From: Agelaius tricolor
Lineage: Eukaryota > Chordata > Aves > Passeriformes > Icteridae
Direction of reading: 5' to 3'
DNA: 64,000 nt
Assembly: GCA_023055355.1 (NCBI GenBank)
Contig: JALJCS010000035.1
Coordinates: forward strand, 3,100,001 to 3,164,000
In this document: piece after piece, positions 49,001 through 59,119 of the stretch
Layout of the letters: every line of letters starts with the position of its first letter
Position numbering within the stretch: position 1 is the stretch's first letter
Position numbers and translations under genes: made by a program
The notes under the pieces: model-generated
Seen by the model: only the letters and a program-made list of their open reading frames with translations
The model's database searches: none
What the model was told of the DNA's origin: nothing

Positions 49001-52000
49001 AGAATCTCCTAGAGATACAATGAGTCAAAAGGACTGAAAGGAACTTAGAGTAAGAATTACCTTCTCCCTCAAGTTCTCCAATAATGGGGAGCTTGTGACT
49101 AAGCCCTCCCTGATTTCTTGGTACCAAGGTTTTGGGGGCAGCTCTACAATGTCCCTCTGTTCTGTGACCTTTCCTGTGAGCAGGGAATGTCCCCAGTGTG
49201 TCTCTCACACTGCTGGAGGTGGCACTGGTGCCTGGCTGGAACTTCACAGAGCCTGGAGCTCAAACTCTGAACGAGGCTGTGCAAGGGCACTTCAGGACTG
49301 TTCAACAAAACATCATGGAATGGAATCCCACCATTGGCTTTGCTTGGGAGGAGCCCTAAAGCTCATCCAGTGCCACCCCTGCCATGGCAGGGACACCTCC
49401 CACTGCCCCAGGGACACCTTCCCCTGCCCCAGGGACACCTCCCACTGCCCAGGCTGCTCCCAACCCTGTCCAGCCTGGCCTTGGGCACTGCCAGGGATCC
49501 AGGGGCAGCCACAGCTGCTCTGGGCACCTGTGCCAGGGCCTGCCCACCCTCATTTCTTCCTTTAATCTAACCTAACCCTGCCCTGTTTCACTCCATGCCC
49601 TTGTCAGAAACCCTCTCCAGCTCTCCTGCAGCCCCTTCAGGGACTGGAAAGCAAAATAATCCCTCCCTTTCTGCTTCACCACCATTAACAAATGCAAACT
49701 TACCAAGACTTTTGAGGAAACCACAGAGTCTCTTGGCTGCTTCATTCACAGAGAGATTGAATTTAGCAGCAAAATAAGGCAATGACTGAGGGCATAGAGA
49801 CACTGCCAACACTTTGTGTTTTGAGGTATCACATTTCTGGTAAGTGAAACAAAGAGAGAAAAAAAAAAAAAGTCATTAAAAGAGGGTAAGGCTCCTTGCT
49901 TTCCCTTCCTTTCCCATTCCTGGAGTTATTCCTTAGAGTCTCATGCTTCACTGGGCCATATCATAAAAATCCCTGTGAAACAAGCCTCAAGCTGCAGCAG
50001 AACAGGCTGTTCCTCTGATCCTGACAGTGTTCATCTGCAATCATCTGTACATGTTTCTTTTATAGAACTCAGGGGAAACCCATCCCTCCTAGGACAATTC
50101 TGTGCTTGGATGCCAGGTGGCCTAAGCAAAGTTAAGGACATTCAGCACCTCTGATGTTCTAGTAGGATGAAATATTCTAGCAAATAGGAAAAGAGCTGTA
50201 TGTTTAAACATTTACAAAGAATGTTTACAGAAGCAGGGGTGTTCAAAGCTGTAAATACAACCCAGCAAATGACACATCTGATTTTTTTTTTTAAGGCTCC
50301 TGTGTTTTTATCACTGCAGTTGTTGGGGGACAGTGGCAAGATGGGACTCTCAACAAATCAGCATTTGCAGGCACTGAGGAATGCCATGAAAGTCCCCAGT
50401 GTGTGGTGTGGACCTGTGCAGCTCCAGTGACTGTGGCATTTGGCTGAAGATTAATCTTGTGTTCTAGCTGGGACATTTTCCACACCAGGGTGGAAACCCT
50501 TTGCCAAGGGTTCAGAGTGGAACCCCTGGAGGACAAAGCAGGCCTGTGCTACAGACAAGTGTGACCCTGCAAAGGTCAGAGCTCAGAGTCTGTACTGATC
50601 CAAATGCTGGACAAGAACTCTTCAAGGAGAGCTCCTGACTCAGAGCTCATGGCTGCCCCTTGCTTGTGTTTGGGCCCCTGGAGCTGTGATCAAGGTACCT
50701 GACTCCTTGCTGTTGTAGGATTCAGGCCCTCTCAACAGGACCCACGTGACCCAAAGATTATTTTCCCCCCCTTCTCTTCTAATTTTCTCATATATAACAA
50801 CACCATTCTGTATGGACAATTAAACTCCTAAGAAAATGCAAGTACTATGTAATTAATCCATAGTTATGACACATGCGTACAGATCAAGAAGTTTCAATTC
50901 TAGTAGCTTTTGCACAGAAGTCTGGAGCAGAACTAAAATAATTTAATATCAGGTTCTAAAGATGTGAGCACTACACACAGCAACTAACTTCTAGAAAAAA
51001 CAGAACTCAGCAGAAAATAGAACAGCAACAGAAAACTTACAAGGTTTGCTAAGAATATGGACAAAATGTAGTCAGGTTGAATATATATTAAAGAGAATTC
51101 TAATTTCAAGCACATGTCTTTATAGGCTTGTATAATGTGGGTGTATTAGCACCAAAAGCACCCAGAACAGTCCTAGCAGTGAAGGTATGAATATCTATAA
51201 ACACTGAACTGCAGAATAATTTGTTAGTGCAGTAATGAAATCATCACATTGCCAATAAATTTCCCTTCTGCAGGTGCAGGAACTTTCCTCTGGTGTTTAC
51301 ATTAAGTGCTGTGACCTTGCAACTCCAGTACAAAATTATTTAAAGTATTTTTAACATTTGTGTTGCTCGACTTCCTCTTTGCAAAAAGCATATCCTGACA
51401 AATCTTCCCATTATCTGCCTTGGGAAAGCAAGCTGCTTAGTCATTGTGGAGCTCCTCCTCCTCAGAGCAAACAGTGGGGTATTGTTTGGGTCACTTTACC
51501 TTATTAAGGTTGAGAACACGAAAGAATTCCTTCTGATTCTGTTGGAAAACTCTGGCTCCTTCTTCCAATGTCATGCAACTGTCACAAGCTAGGCAGTCGC
51601 TAAGGAGTATTTTAGCATTAGCCAATGTATCAAACTCATTTTTCTGGTGGCAAAAAGAGAAGTAAACAAGTATTTAGTAATGATCAAATGATTTTCAACA
51701 TCTCTGTAATGAGCCAGATGAAAAGCAAACACAGTTTGCTGTTTAGTTTAAAGCAGGACAATCCACAACACTTGCATAACATCCAAGATTATTTACAGGT
51801 AAACAAAACAATATGTTCCATCCCAATCATAGCTCTGCTCCTCCTATTACTGTGAAACTGCAACATGTTTAAGTGTAAACAAAAATCTAAATTTAGCCCC
51901 TAGTCCATATGCTTAGTAACTTAATTTGCACTGTGCTCCAGAGCTGACAGTCCCCATCAACTCACCAAGCAACTGAGAAAACTTTCCCTTGAACTATTAA

Positions 52001-53057
52001 AGCTCTTTAACCAGATAGCCTCTAACAGCAAGGTGGCTCAGGCTTTGTAGCACGAGGTAAAACAAAGAGAACACAGTCCTACAATTGCACTGAACATATT
52101 CTGTGAGATCAAGAGTCTCACACTATCTGCAGCTCACTTGAGAAGAATGAATACTTGGATATAAAGAATCAGTTGATATTTTGTCCACTTGTACTATCAA
52201 AACTCTTCTTCTTGTAAGTTCTGTCTCTGTTCTGAAGACTTGATTTAAGAGATTCAGCACTCCAAATTTTTAGAACTTAGAATTTCTGGTTTGTGTTTGC
52301 ATAGTAAGGGCTTTTTACAAGATTTTTGATTTACATATTAAGGGACGTCTACAAGAGCTCATAATTGTTTTCAACTGCTTATTGTTTATTGTTATACATA
52401 GTAGTTGAAAGTTGCCTCCTTATAACCTCCTTTGGGGTGCACAAAACAAAAGAATATAGGTCTAATACAGGTTTTAGAAGGAACATTACCTCTTCAGAGC
52501 CATCACTTGAACTCAATGCATCAACAGATGTACTTTGTGTATCGTCATTTTTCTGTTTTTTACTGCATTCCTGAAACAAAACATAAAATGTGCCGTTCTG
52601 TACGAACACTTTTGCAGAGCTGTTCGTGCCGTTAACCACGGGCAGAGCTATTTACAGCGCTGTGGAACACATGCAAACCCCTATGTTCAAAGTGCAATTG
52701 CTACGATGGAAAGAATTTCCCCGGAATTCCCCCGCTTCCTCGGTTCGGGAGTTCGGGGCGGTTTGTTAAGGCCAGGAGCTGTCCCGGGCAGGGACAGCAG
52801 CAGCGGAGGGCACGGGCACGGCCACACGCCGGCGACACCGCGCTCGGGGCTGCCCCGGGAGCTGTCACGGGGAGGACGCGGAGCTCGGTGACCTTGGGGC
52901 CGGCAGCCAGCGCGGCTCTCCCCGCCGGGGCTCCGGCCGAGGCCGTCCCCGCGGGCAGCATCCCCCCCGTGGCCGCAGCGTGTGCCCCGCACCGAGGGGC
53001 GGCAGGACCCGGACCCGGCGGGGCGCTCACCTTTTTGCTGCAGTTCTCGCACTTCAT
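36852..53057 (-). CDS. NARF: NARF, nuclear prelamin A recognition factor (whole gene, 11 coding exons)
   Basis: Complete NARF on the minus strand: exons 53031-53057, 52490-52570, 51500-51643, 49704-49836, 48019-48153, 43716-43834, 42644-42773, 41943-42015, 38373-38510, 37657-37814 and 36852-37093. All junctions are GT-AG and every phase fits, giving 1,380 nt (459 residues; human NARF is 456). In the family, NARF is a nuclear protein that binds the farnesylated tail of prelamin A. It is related to iron-only hydrogenases and is a paralogue of CIAO3/NARFL. Cluster-type cysteines are visible: C3, C6, C11, the CLACDSC motif (C53, C56, C59), C172 (SACPG), C228 (APCYDKK), and C377/C381 (CPGGC). The last motif reads CPGGCLNG, as in the CIAO3 branch, while human NARF has CAGGCLNG. 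The protein ends SLDIKW, as in human. Gene order and orientation relative to FOXK2 and CYBC1 match human 17q25.3. Confidence 0.97.
37657..37814 (-). CDS. NARF: NARF exon 10 (residues 327-380)
   Basis: Acceptor TGACAG|GAACAA, donor CAGGAG|GTAAAA, ends in phase 1. Encodes [20 protein letters not shown] and ends FVEVLACPG, giving C377 of the CxxxC pair. Confidence 0.97.
38200..38330 (+). mobile_element. CR1-like 3' fragment in NARF intron 9 (old)
   Basis: Text such as GTGGGTCCCTTCCAACTGGG resembles the CR1 3' end (gene-antisense orientation). Diverged, and boundaries are uncertain. Confidence 0.5.
38373..38510 (-). CDS. NARF: NARF exon 9 (residues 281-327)
   Basis: Acceptor CCTAAG|GTTTGA, donor CACTAAA|GTAAGT, ends in phase 2. 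Encodes [20 protein letters not shown] and ends VKEITYKAL. Confidence 0.96.
38613..38880. repeat. Cluster of direct and inverted micro-duplications in NARF intron 8
   Basis: The block TGTAGCACTGAATCCCAATG occurs twice (38,611 and 38,717). Each copy leads into a hairpin with 12-bp perfect arms AATACTCCCAAT / ATTGGGAGTATT and a 2-base loop (38,647-38,672 and 38,743-38,768). A 28-bp perfect palindrome centred on AAAATTTT follows at 38,819-38,846, then a 15-bp tandem pair (about 38,847-38,877). Confidence 0.85.
38756..38839. repeat. 84-bp inverted repeat, arm A (NARF intron 8)
   Basis: This 84-bp stretch equals the reverse complement of 44,967-45,050 at 82 of 84 positions with no indels. The match stops abruptly at both ends. 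It starts AATTGGGAGTATTTAAACAG. Arm A lies in the intron downstream of NARF exon 8. Confidence 0.95.
39590..40224 (+). mobile_element. CR1 LINE 3' region with internal tandem expansion
   Basis: Begins in typical CR1 text (TTCAGCCTGGAGGAGACTGA) and ends at the CR1 3' terminus ATCATTCTATGATTCTATAA. Between them, a unit of about 120 bp starting GGATTTAGGGAAG and containing TCTTCCCCCAGAGGGTGCTG is repeated four times (starts near 39,733, 39,851, 39,970, 40,046), the third copy shortened to about 76 bp. Antisense to NARF. Confidence 0.9.
41943..42015 (-). CDS. NARF: NARF exon 8 (residues 257-281)
   Basis: Acceptor CTACAG|GTGAAA, donor GATAGTTT|GTAAGT, ends in phase 2. Encodes [20 protein letters not shown] and VDS. 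The shortest internal exon (73 nt), partnered in phase with exons 7 and 9. Confidence 0.95.
42644..42773 (-). CDS. NARF: NARF exon 7 (residues 214-257)
   Basis: Acceptor CCACAG|AACTTG, donor ACATCAG|GTTAAC, ends in phase 1. Encodes [20 protein letters not shown] with C228, and ends DCVLTSG. Confidence 0.97.
43441..43540. repeat. Simple tandem repeat GTAGGAAATAATAAT
   Basis: About six imperfect units of GTAGGAAATAATAAT with variable numbers of AAT, in NARF intron 6-7 flank upstream of exon 7 (between exons 6 and 7). Confidence 0.85.
43716..43834 (-). CDS. NARF: NARF exon 6 (residues 174-213)
   Basis: Acceptor TTCCAG|GCTGGA, donor CAGCAG|GTGAGT, ends in phase 0. Encodes WIRYAERVL and [20 protein letters not shown], the H-cluster-region motif TAKSPQQ of the hydrogenase family. 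Confidence 0.97.
43835..48018 (-). other. NARF: NARF intron 5
   Basis: 4.2 kb intron between exons 5 and 6. It holds inverted-repeat arm B near 45.0 kb. No other recognised elements, and short frames are chance. Confidence 0.85.
44967..45050. repeat. 84-bp inverted repeat, arm B (NARF intron 5)
   Basis: Reverse complement of 38,756-38,839 with two substitutions. In NARF pre-mRNA the arms could form 82 Watson-Crick pairs, one G-U and one A-C mismatch. Arm B lies in the intron upstream of exon 6, so the two arms bracket exons 6, 7 and 8. Confidence 0.95.
48019..48153 (-). CDS. NARF: NARF exon 5 (residues 129-174)
   Basis: Acceptor CCCCAG|GGGTGC, donor CCCTG|GTGAGA. Encodes [20 protein letters not shown] and ends PMFASACPG, with C172 a likely cluster ligand. 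Human has the same [19 protein letters not shown]. Confidence 0.97.
49315..49650 (-). mobile_element. CR1 LINE 3' fragment in NARF intron 4
   Basis: Plus-strand text TCATGGAATGGAATCCCACC, then CTCATCCAGTGCCACCCCTG and CCCTGTCCAGCCTGGCCTTG, the reverse complement of CR1. A short module GGGACACCTCCCACTGCCCC is repeated three times (49,390-49,450). Sense with NARF and opposite to the intron 8 CR1. Confidence 0.88.
49704..49836 (-). CDS. NARF: NARF exon 4 (residues 85-129)
   Basis: Acceptor TACCAG|AAATGT, donor AGTCTTG|GTAAGT, ends in phase 1. Encodes [20 protein letters not shown] and ends [14 protein letters not shown] text (here [13 protein letters not shown]). Start of the hydrogenase-like domain. 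Confidence 0.97.
49837..51499 (-). other. NARF: NARF intron 3
   Basis: 1.7 kb intron with an A-run at 49,859-49,873 just before exon 4 on the plus strand (a T-run upstream on the gene's strand would be expected in a polypyrimidine tract, but this lies upstream of the acceptor). No recognised repeats or RNA genes. Confidence 0.8.
51500..51643 (-). CDS. NARF: NARF exon 3 (residues 37-84)
   Basis: Acceptor CACCAG|AAAAAT, donor AATAAG|GTAAAG, phase 0 at both ends. Carries the ferredoxin-like cysteine motif in [17 protein letters not shown] and ends FFRVLNLNK. Confidence 0.96.
52490..52570 (-). CDS. NARF: NARF exon 2 (residues 10-36)
   Basis: Acceptor TTTCAG|GAATGC, donor GAAGAG|GTAATG, phase 0 at both ends. 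Begins [10 protein letters not shown], as human ECSKKTKTDD, then a Ser/Asp-rich low-complexity stretch. Confidence 0.95.
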
Positions 53058-53860
53058 CTGCGGCGCGGCCCTGGCGCGGCTGCCGCGCGGTGCTGCCGCC
53101 GGGGCTGCGGGACAGGAGAGAGCGGGGCGGGAGGTGAGACCCGCACGAGCAGCGCCAGCGCGGCCCCCGATGCGCTCCCTGCCGTCCCCGCCGCCCTTTG
53201 TTGCCGCGCCCGCCCCGCCGGGCGGTCCCGGGGCGGCCCCGCCGCGCTCACGTGTCCCGCAATTCCCCCGGCCGGAATTACCCCGCAAACGCCGCCGGCC
53301 CCCGGCGCTGCGGGCGGCTCCGAGCGGCCTCGGAGGAGACGCGGGGCGGGCGGCGCTGGCCGAGCCCCGCGGGGAAGGGGGAAGGTGCCCCCGCAGCACG
53401 GCCCGGGCCCCGCACGAAGAGCGGAGCCCCCGCCGCTGCACCCTCGGCTCTTCAGAGCCCCCCGCACCGAGGTAACGGGAGAACGGGCGGGCACGAGCCG
53501 CAGCTCATCAGCTCCACCGGGATACAAATCCCCGACAAGCGCGATCCCCCCGAGAGCCCCAGCGCAGCCTGTCCGGGGGCAGCGCCGATGCCGTACCTGC
53601 CGCCGGGGCTGTGCCTGTGGCCGCAGAGCGGGCGGGGCGGCACCGCCTCCTCCGCCGCCTCCCCCGGCCGCGCCCGCCGGGCTCATTGCGGACCTGCGCC
53701 GCCGCACGTACGCGGAGGGCGCCCCCATCCCGGTCCCCGTCCCCATCCCGACCGGGACCCCCAGGCCGCACTGAGCCCCCAGGCCTGCCCTCCGCGCCCG
53801 GCTCTGTGCCCGAGGCTTCGCCGCTTCTCTGGAGCGTCCCTGCGTATTTTTTCCAACGCG
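52690..53860. promoter_or_regulatory. NARF: NARF CpG island / promoter
   Basis: Dense CpG sequence covers exon 1 and extends about 0.8 kb upstream on the gene's strand. A CACGTG E-box lies at 53,249-53,254, about 195 bp upstream of the ATG. There is no clear TATA box. Long frames in every phase here are due to GC content. I do not see a divergent protein-coding gene starting from this island. Confidence 0.8.
53031..53057 (-). CDS. NARF: NARF exon 1 (residues 1-9)
   Basis: Encodes MKCENCSKK, then donor AAAAAG|GTGAGC, phase 0. The start matches human MKCEHC. It lies in a CpG island. The frame stays open upstream, but no homologous residues precede this ATG. Confidence 0.93.
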
Positions 53861-55199
53861 CTCCTCTGTTATAGCGTACAAAGGGTTTTTTCCCCCTCGA
53901 TTTTTGTTTTTTCCTGATGGCTTTAAAGTGAAATGACACTCTGCGAGTTACTAAATACAGCATGATCACCATTTTATTTAACCGATATGCTGCGATTTCC
54001 CATCCCTGTAACAAAACACAAGTAGCAGCAATGGTGTTCCCAGGCAGGAATCGCAAATCCTCATGAACAGGATTAGTGAACAGACGTCAGCCTTCCACAG
54101 TCCCAAAGGCCCTGGAGTATTAATCAAGATTTCTTAGGATTTCTTGTCTTTCTGAACCCCAGGTTGTAGGATTTAGAAAGAAAGGTTCAATCAACATTTT
54201 GCTCCTTTCTTAACCCCCAGCCATATGAACACACACGTACAAGCAAACGCCTACACAGAGAAGTTTTTCAAGTGTAAAATGACGTTTTATAAACTAAACC
54301 ACAGAACTTCCGAAAAACATGCAATTTCCTGCCCTAACTGCAACTTTTCTATCGCACTGGGTAAATCCCCTCCTGTTACACTGACATCTTATGCTTTAAG
54401 CCACAGATGGGTTTTGAGCACAAGGGCTGGAAACAGGCACTGTCAGAGAGGTTTGTTACCCAAAACCACAGCTTTAAACACTTGTTCCATGTTAAGGACA
54501 CTAAAGATAACCCCAGAGAAGAATGTAGTGCTTTTTTAAAAATATTTTTTAATTTGCAGACTATAGGTGAGTTATCACTGAGGTCAGAGAAATGAAGAAT
54601 TCCTTAGTTTAACCATGATGAAAGCAAACAGAAACGTTTTCATACTTACCACTTAAAGAAAAGTAAGCTGATGCTGCTTTACATATACCCTGGAAAAATA
54701 TCACTAATCCTGGCTCGAGGTAAAAATTGTAATAGCTTTGGTAATAATTTTCTGTGCCTCTGCTCTCTTCATTGAAAATGCTCTCACATTTTATATTAGC
54801 ATATTAGCCCAAGCTTTTTAAAAACACCACAACCTCTCCTGAGCAATTCCTATGTGATCTAAGAATTCACATCTCCTACAGACTTGCTGGAATGCAGCAT
54901 TAGCTGACATTTTTTTTGTTCCTGTGGATGAGTATTTTCATACAAGAAAAGCACCTTATTCCACCAGGATACAACAGCTATAGCTGCATTGACCTATAAG
55001 GTGATAGGATAGATGGGAAGTTCTAAATTAGAAATGTGTTGAGATTTGCACTTAAAGGCACAGCTAAAATCTTCCTGTTTCACACTCTGATTATACTTAC
55101 ATTTATTATCCAAAACTGATACAGTGATTCTTCAAAAGACATGTCAGTTTTGGATATTTCTGTAACTGCACAGATCATATTTACAATATTTTTATTTCA

Positions 55200-55335
55200 C
55201 AAAATCACAGAGTAGTTTGGGTTGGAATGGACCTTTGAAGGTCATCTAGGGGGGTGCAAATCCCCCTTGCACTAAACCTGGCTGCCCCAAGCCCTGTCCA
55301 GCCTGGCCTTGAATGTTTCCAGGGATGGGATCTCT
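55200..55335 (-). mobile_element. CR1 LINE 3' end fragment
   Basis: Plus-strand AAAATCACAGAGTAGTTTGG, GTTGGAATGGACCTTTGAAG and CCTGTCCAGCCTGGCCTTGA, the reverse complement of the CR1 3' end. Confidence 0.88.
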
Positions 55336-56169
55336 GGTGAACTAGTAATCTGTTAAGGATTGCATCAAACACATTCTTCTGCACATCATCAAAGGGCAGA
55401 AGACTGAATTTCCCCCCATATTTCTTGTATTCACAATGAAAAACAGAGAACTGCATAGAAATGGAAGCATTTTGCAAGAATATTGAGGACATCTTAGGTA
55501 CATACATTAAGCATCCCTATTTCATCCTTCATCTTAGGAATGCTTGGATTGAATTTATTTCAATTTAAAAATTCAAACCAAAAAAGCTAAAACTTATACA
55601 AACTGAAGGGTGTGCAAGGAATCTCTGTTTCAGTGCACAGTCTGAGGTTATATTTGTGAAATCATAGAATAATTAGATGTCTCATTTATTTTATTGCCAG
55701 GAGCACTCTCTGCTTTCCATTAACTATGGATTTCCCACAGAACAGTGGATCTTTGATCTTTGATCAACCCTCCCAGTATGCCTGACAACCTGAGACAAGA
55801 AAGCACCATCCTGCTTTAATCTGGGCATGGTGACACACAATCTGGGGAGGTGACACTTGCCACCTTTGCAGGGCTGCTTCCCAAAAGCCTCACTCTCTAG
55901 GCAGCACTTAAAGGCATCCCTTCCTTTATGGCCACTGGGGATGTATTTGGCCTCCAGGTTACATTTATCCCTGCACCTGAAGCATTTACACCCTGGATGA
56001 AATGGAGAAAGAAGAATTTCCCTGTGAAAACAGCGTGCTGCAAACCAACTGCAAAGTGTTCCAGGCTTTGCATGGGTCCTGCAGGGCAGTGCCAGCTGTA
56101 AATGCTCCCCAGCTGTCAGCACTGGGCAGTACCAGCTGGTGAACTGCTGAAATCTGTGCTCTGCAGGCT

Positions 56170-56200
56170 GCACACACACACACACACACAGACACACACA
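56170..56200. repeat. (CA)n microsatellite
   Basis: About 15 CA dinucleotides with one GA interruption. Confidence 0.95.
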
Positions 56201-58015
56201 GCTCCCACCGAGCTCAGGCCAGCACCCACAGCTCCTCCTGTGGGATGAGCTCATTTCCACTCCCAGCCAAAGCATTTGGTGGCTGCTTCCAAGCAAGCAC
56301 TCTGGGAATTTATCCTGGCATGCCAGTCAGATCACATGCTTATTGCATGGCTGAATTCCTAAGACCTTAAGGCAGAAAAAAAATATAAGGAGTTAGAAAA
56401 GAATATTTAGGGAAATGGTCTGAAATAGGAAAAAGCACCAGAATTCCAGACATATCAAATATTATTTTGACATGTCAAAATAAAGGCCAGTTCTGTTCTA
56501 TTTGCATGTTCTTGGGTTTAGGTCAATGACTTAAAAGTTACAAGTGTGTTTACTACACAAATAGAAAATAAACGCTTCCACAGAATCTATTTTTACATTG
56601 TTGAGGAAGAAGTCTACAAATAGTCAATCACATATTCCTGAATTGTTTATTTTGGAGAATAGTTTTTCTTTTTGCAGGAGTGGTTTGGAATTTACGCTGT
56701 CCTTTAGGTCCAGGATCAGGCTTTCAAAATGTTCCTTTTTCTATTGGTAGGCATAACAGCACTCACCTACTTCCAAGAGCTGGTGTAAAATCCCCAGATT
56801 TTAGAAAAAATGCTGTAAGAATCATTAATGCATAGCAGAAGCTCATAAGGATCCTTGCCATATTTATTTTGATTGTGTTTGTATGTGATATTTCCCATGG
56901 CTGAAAAAAATTTTCTCTGTAACTTCATAATTAAATTAAGTCATATCAGGTTATCCTAGTGAGACCTTTGAAGAACTGCAGGAGTAGAGATTTGCTGATA
57001 TTTTTGCAGTTAGTAACACAATAATAAATCATTTGCTTTGTGGTTTATGCTGAGTGGAGATGAATTTCTTGCTTATATTTCACTCTGCTCTAGACACAAG
57101 AAACCTTTTGTCTTTTATCAATCAAAACAGCTTAACATTTGGTTTCCAGAGAAACCAGTAGCTCATAAAAACTGATTGACAGCTAATTAGACAGAAATTT
57201 CTTCCCAAAAGACTCAGTCAGCTGCTTGTTTGGGTTGAGCACACGTGATACTTATTACTTCCTATTTCTCATCCAAATCCAGCAGCTGGTACCTTGTGAT
57301 TCACAAGCAGGCCAATTCATTCTTGCAGTTCCTCACTGCCTTTCCCATTAACACTCTTACACAGAAACTGCACATCAGCTGGTGTTTTTCAGTACTTACA
57401 CTTAAATGTCTGTACTGTGGACTCTGGGGTGTTTTAGGGATTTTATCCCTATCTTCACTCTGGAATGTTATGAAAGTCACTGGTCAAAATCTCAATTTGC
57501 CAGAATAGTGTTGAGAACAGCTAAATAAACTTCTATCGTGTCCTGGCCCTGAGCAAACACTCCAGAAGATATTCATGTTTGGAAAAAAATCAAAATTTGA
57601 GGATTTCATTCAGGAAGGACATCCCTGTGCAACTGACAGAGGACCAAATATAATTTGTAGATGAAGTTACACACTGACTTAGAATAATTTAAGAAGTTAA
57701 GCTAAACTACAGATATCTGCACTTCCCCCATCCTGCCTGACATAAGCAGTTGCTCTAATGGATTGAACAGGAACAGCTTTCCCATGTGAATGATGTTTGA
57801 CTGAAATATGAAAGATTTTCCAAATGCAGCCTATTTGTCCACAACAGGAAAATTACTCTTTATTTCAAGTGAATTAGAAACTTTCCTCCCCAAATAACAG
57901 ATTTTCAAACCCAAGCCTTCAGCTGATGTACAATTCAGAAAACTCATGACATCAATGTTAGTCCTGTAAGATTATCACTGATATTTCTGCTTTGCAAATA
58001 TAAGTGATGTCCAGG

Positions 58016-58546
58016 TGTTAGAAAAAACAAGTTATTTGTTGGTGAAATTGCCTTAGTAAAGTCTAGGGCTTGATAATGCTTTAATGACCTCAGACCTAGC
58101 AGAGGTTAACAAGGTCTGAGAAAAATGGATGCCCACTGGCAGTGGACACAAAGAATTCAGAATTTAGGGGCCATCTGGCAAGAACTCCCAATATAAGGAA
58201 GAAACAAATGAAGCCAACTCAGCAGCTAAGCTGAAATCAGCTCCAGCTGGGTAAAAGGGAATTCTGGCAGGTGGAATCTGCAACCAGACACAAGAAACCC
58301 ACCTACAAGAAGGAAAGCCTGAGCATGCAGACGTATTAGCATGAGAAGTGGATCATTAATCAATAGAAGACAGAATGCTAATTATTAGGAGAACGATGTA
58401 ACTTGTAGCCAGTGAACGCTAATGTCTTTGCTAAGATGTATATAGTTAAAAGCTTTGGTGTGCTTGATGTGTGGAAACGTCCACCTTGCATCCTGTGCAG
58501 AATGAACAACATCTCCTTCCTAAACAAAACTCTCTGTGTTTATAGG
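58016..58546 (+). mobile_element. Possible solo LTR of an endogenous retrovirus
   Basis: About 0.5 kb with LTR-like order: a TG start (58,016), a TATA-like ATATAGTTAAAAGC near 58,440, then about 60 bp later a degenerate polyadenylation hexamer (GAATGAACA), and a GT-rich tail CTCTCTGTGTTTATAG. No gag/pol/env coding sequence adjoins it. Exact ends and target-site duplication were not established. Confidence 0.4.
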
Positions 58547-58564
58547 GCTCCTAAAATCGGCAAA

Positions 58565-58680
58565 ACCTCCCTGCAGCCTTTCCAAACCCACCTGGACGCG
58601 TTCGAGGTGTCAGCAGGGGTTGGACCGAGCGATCTCCAGAGGCTCCTTCCAACCCCAGCCGTGCTGTCATTGTGCCAGAG
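58565..58680 (+). mobile_element. CR1 LINE 3' end fragment
   Basis: CCCACCTGGACGCGTTCGAG, GGTTGGACCGAGCGATCTCC and GGCTCCTTCCAACCCCAGCC are CR1 3'-end text in plus orientation, directly after the possible LTR. Confidence 0.85.
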
Positions 58681-58977
58681 CTGGGGCACAGCACCAGCTC
58701 TTTGTGTCACTGCTGCCCCAAGTGCTGCCATCGAGAACCCAGAGGTTTCCTGGCCTCTGCAGGAGCTGCCCGAGCCTGGGGAGAGCCCCCAGGGCTCCCC
58801 TGCCCTCCCCGACCCCCTCATGCAAGGGGCCATGTCCGCCTCACCCATCGCGGTCCAACTGTGTCCACTGGGGCTCTCGCACAAACCCAGCCTCACCCTA
58901 CAGCAGCTCATGCGAGGTTTCTGCTCTTTCCAAGCACCGCTAAAGTAAAACAACCAAGGAAACATCGACGCTCTTAC

Positions 58978-59007
58978 TTCAGCGGCATCCGCGGGCCCCG
59001 GCGCCAT
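58978..59007 (-). other. Candidate minus-strand first exon MAPGPADAAE|gt
   Basis: On the minus strand an ATG in GCATGGCGCC context opens ten codons (MAPGPADAAE) and ends exactly at a strong donor GAA|GTAAGAG in phase 0. NARF, on the same strand about 6.4 kb downstream, has exon 2 that begins in phase 0, so splicing would give a NARF form with a different N-terminus lacking MKCENCSKK. This is inference. It may equally be a divergent non-coding RNA. Confidence 0.35.
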
Positions 59008-59119
59008 GCTGAGTACTGGCAGCGCGCCGCCATCTTGGCGCGGCGCTGCCCTCACGGGAGGGGAACGGAGATTCATGGCCCGTCCTCTGCCCTCACCCAA
59101 AATGGCCGCGGGCGCCTCC

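Larger units (their letters stand above)
53870..58010. other. Spacer between NARF and CYBC1 promoters
   Basis: AT-rich sequence with one CR1 fragment and a CA microsatellite. A 190-codon minus-strand frame at 55,724-56,296 runs through the CA repeat and is cysteine-rich at its C-terminal half. I do not recognise it and treat it as unproven. Confidence 0.5.

Noticed and set aside
53058..53441. Open extension of the NARF frame upstream of MKCENC
   Set aside because: GC-driven; the known NARF N-terminus begins exactly at MKCE.
58412..58948. 178-codon plus-strand frame
   Set aside because: Runs through the LTR-like block and a CR1 3' end; chance frame over repeats.
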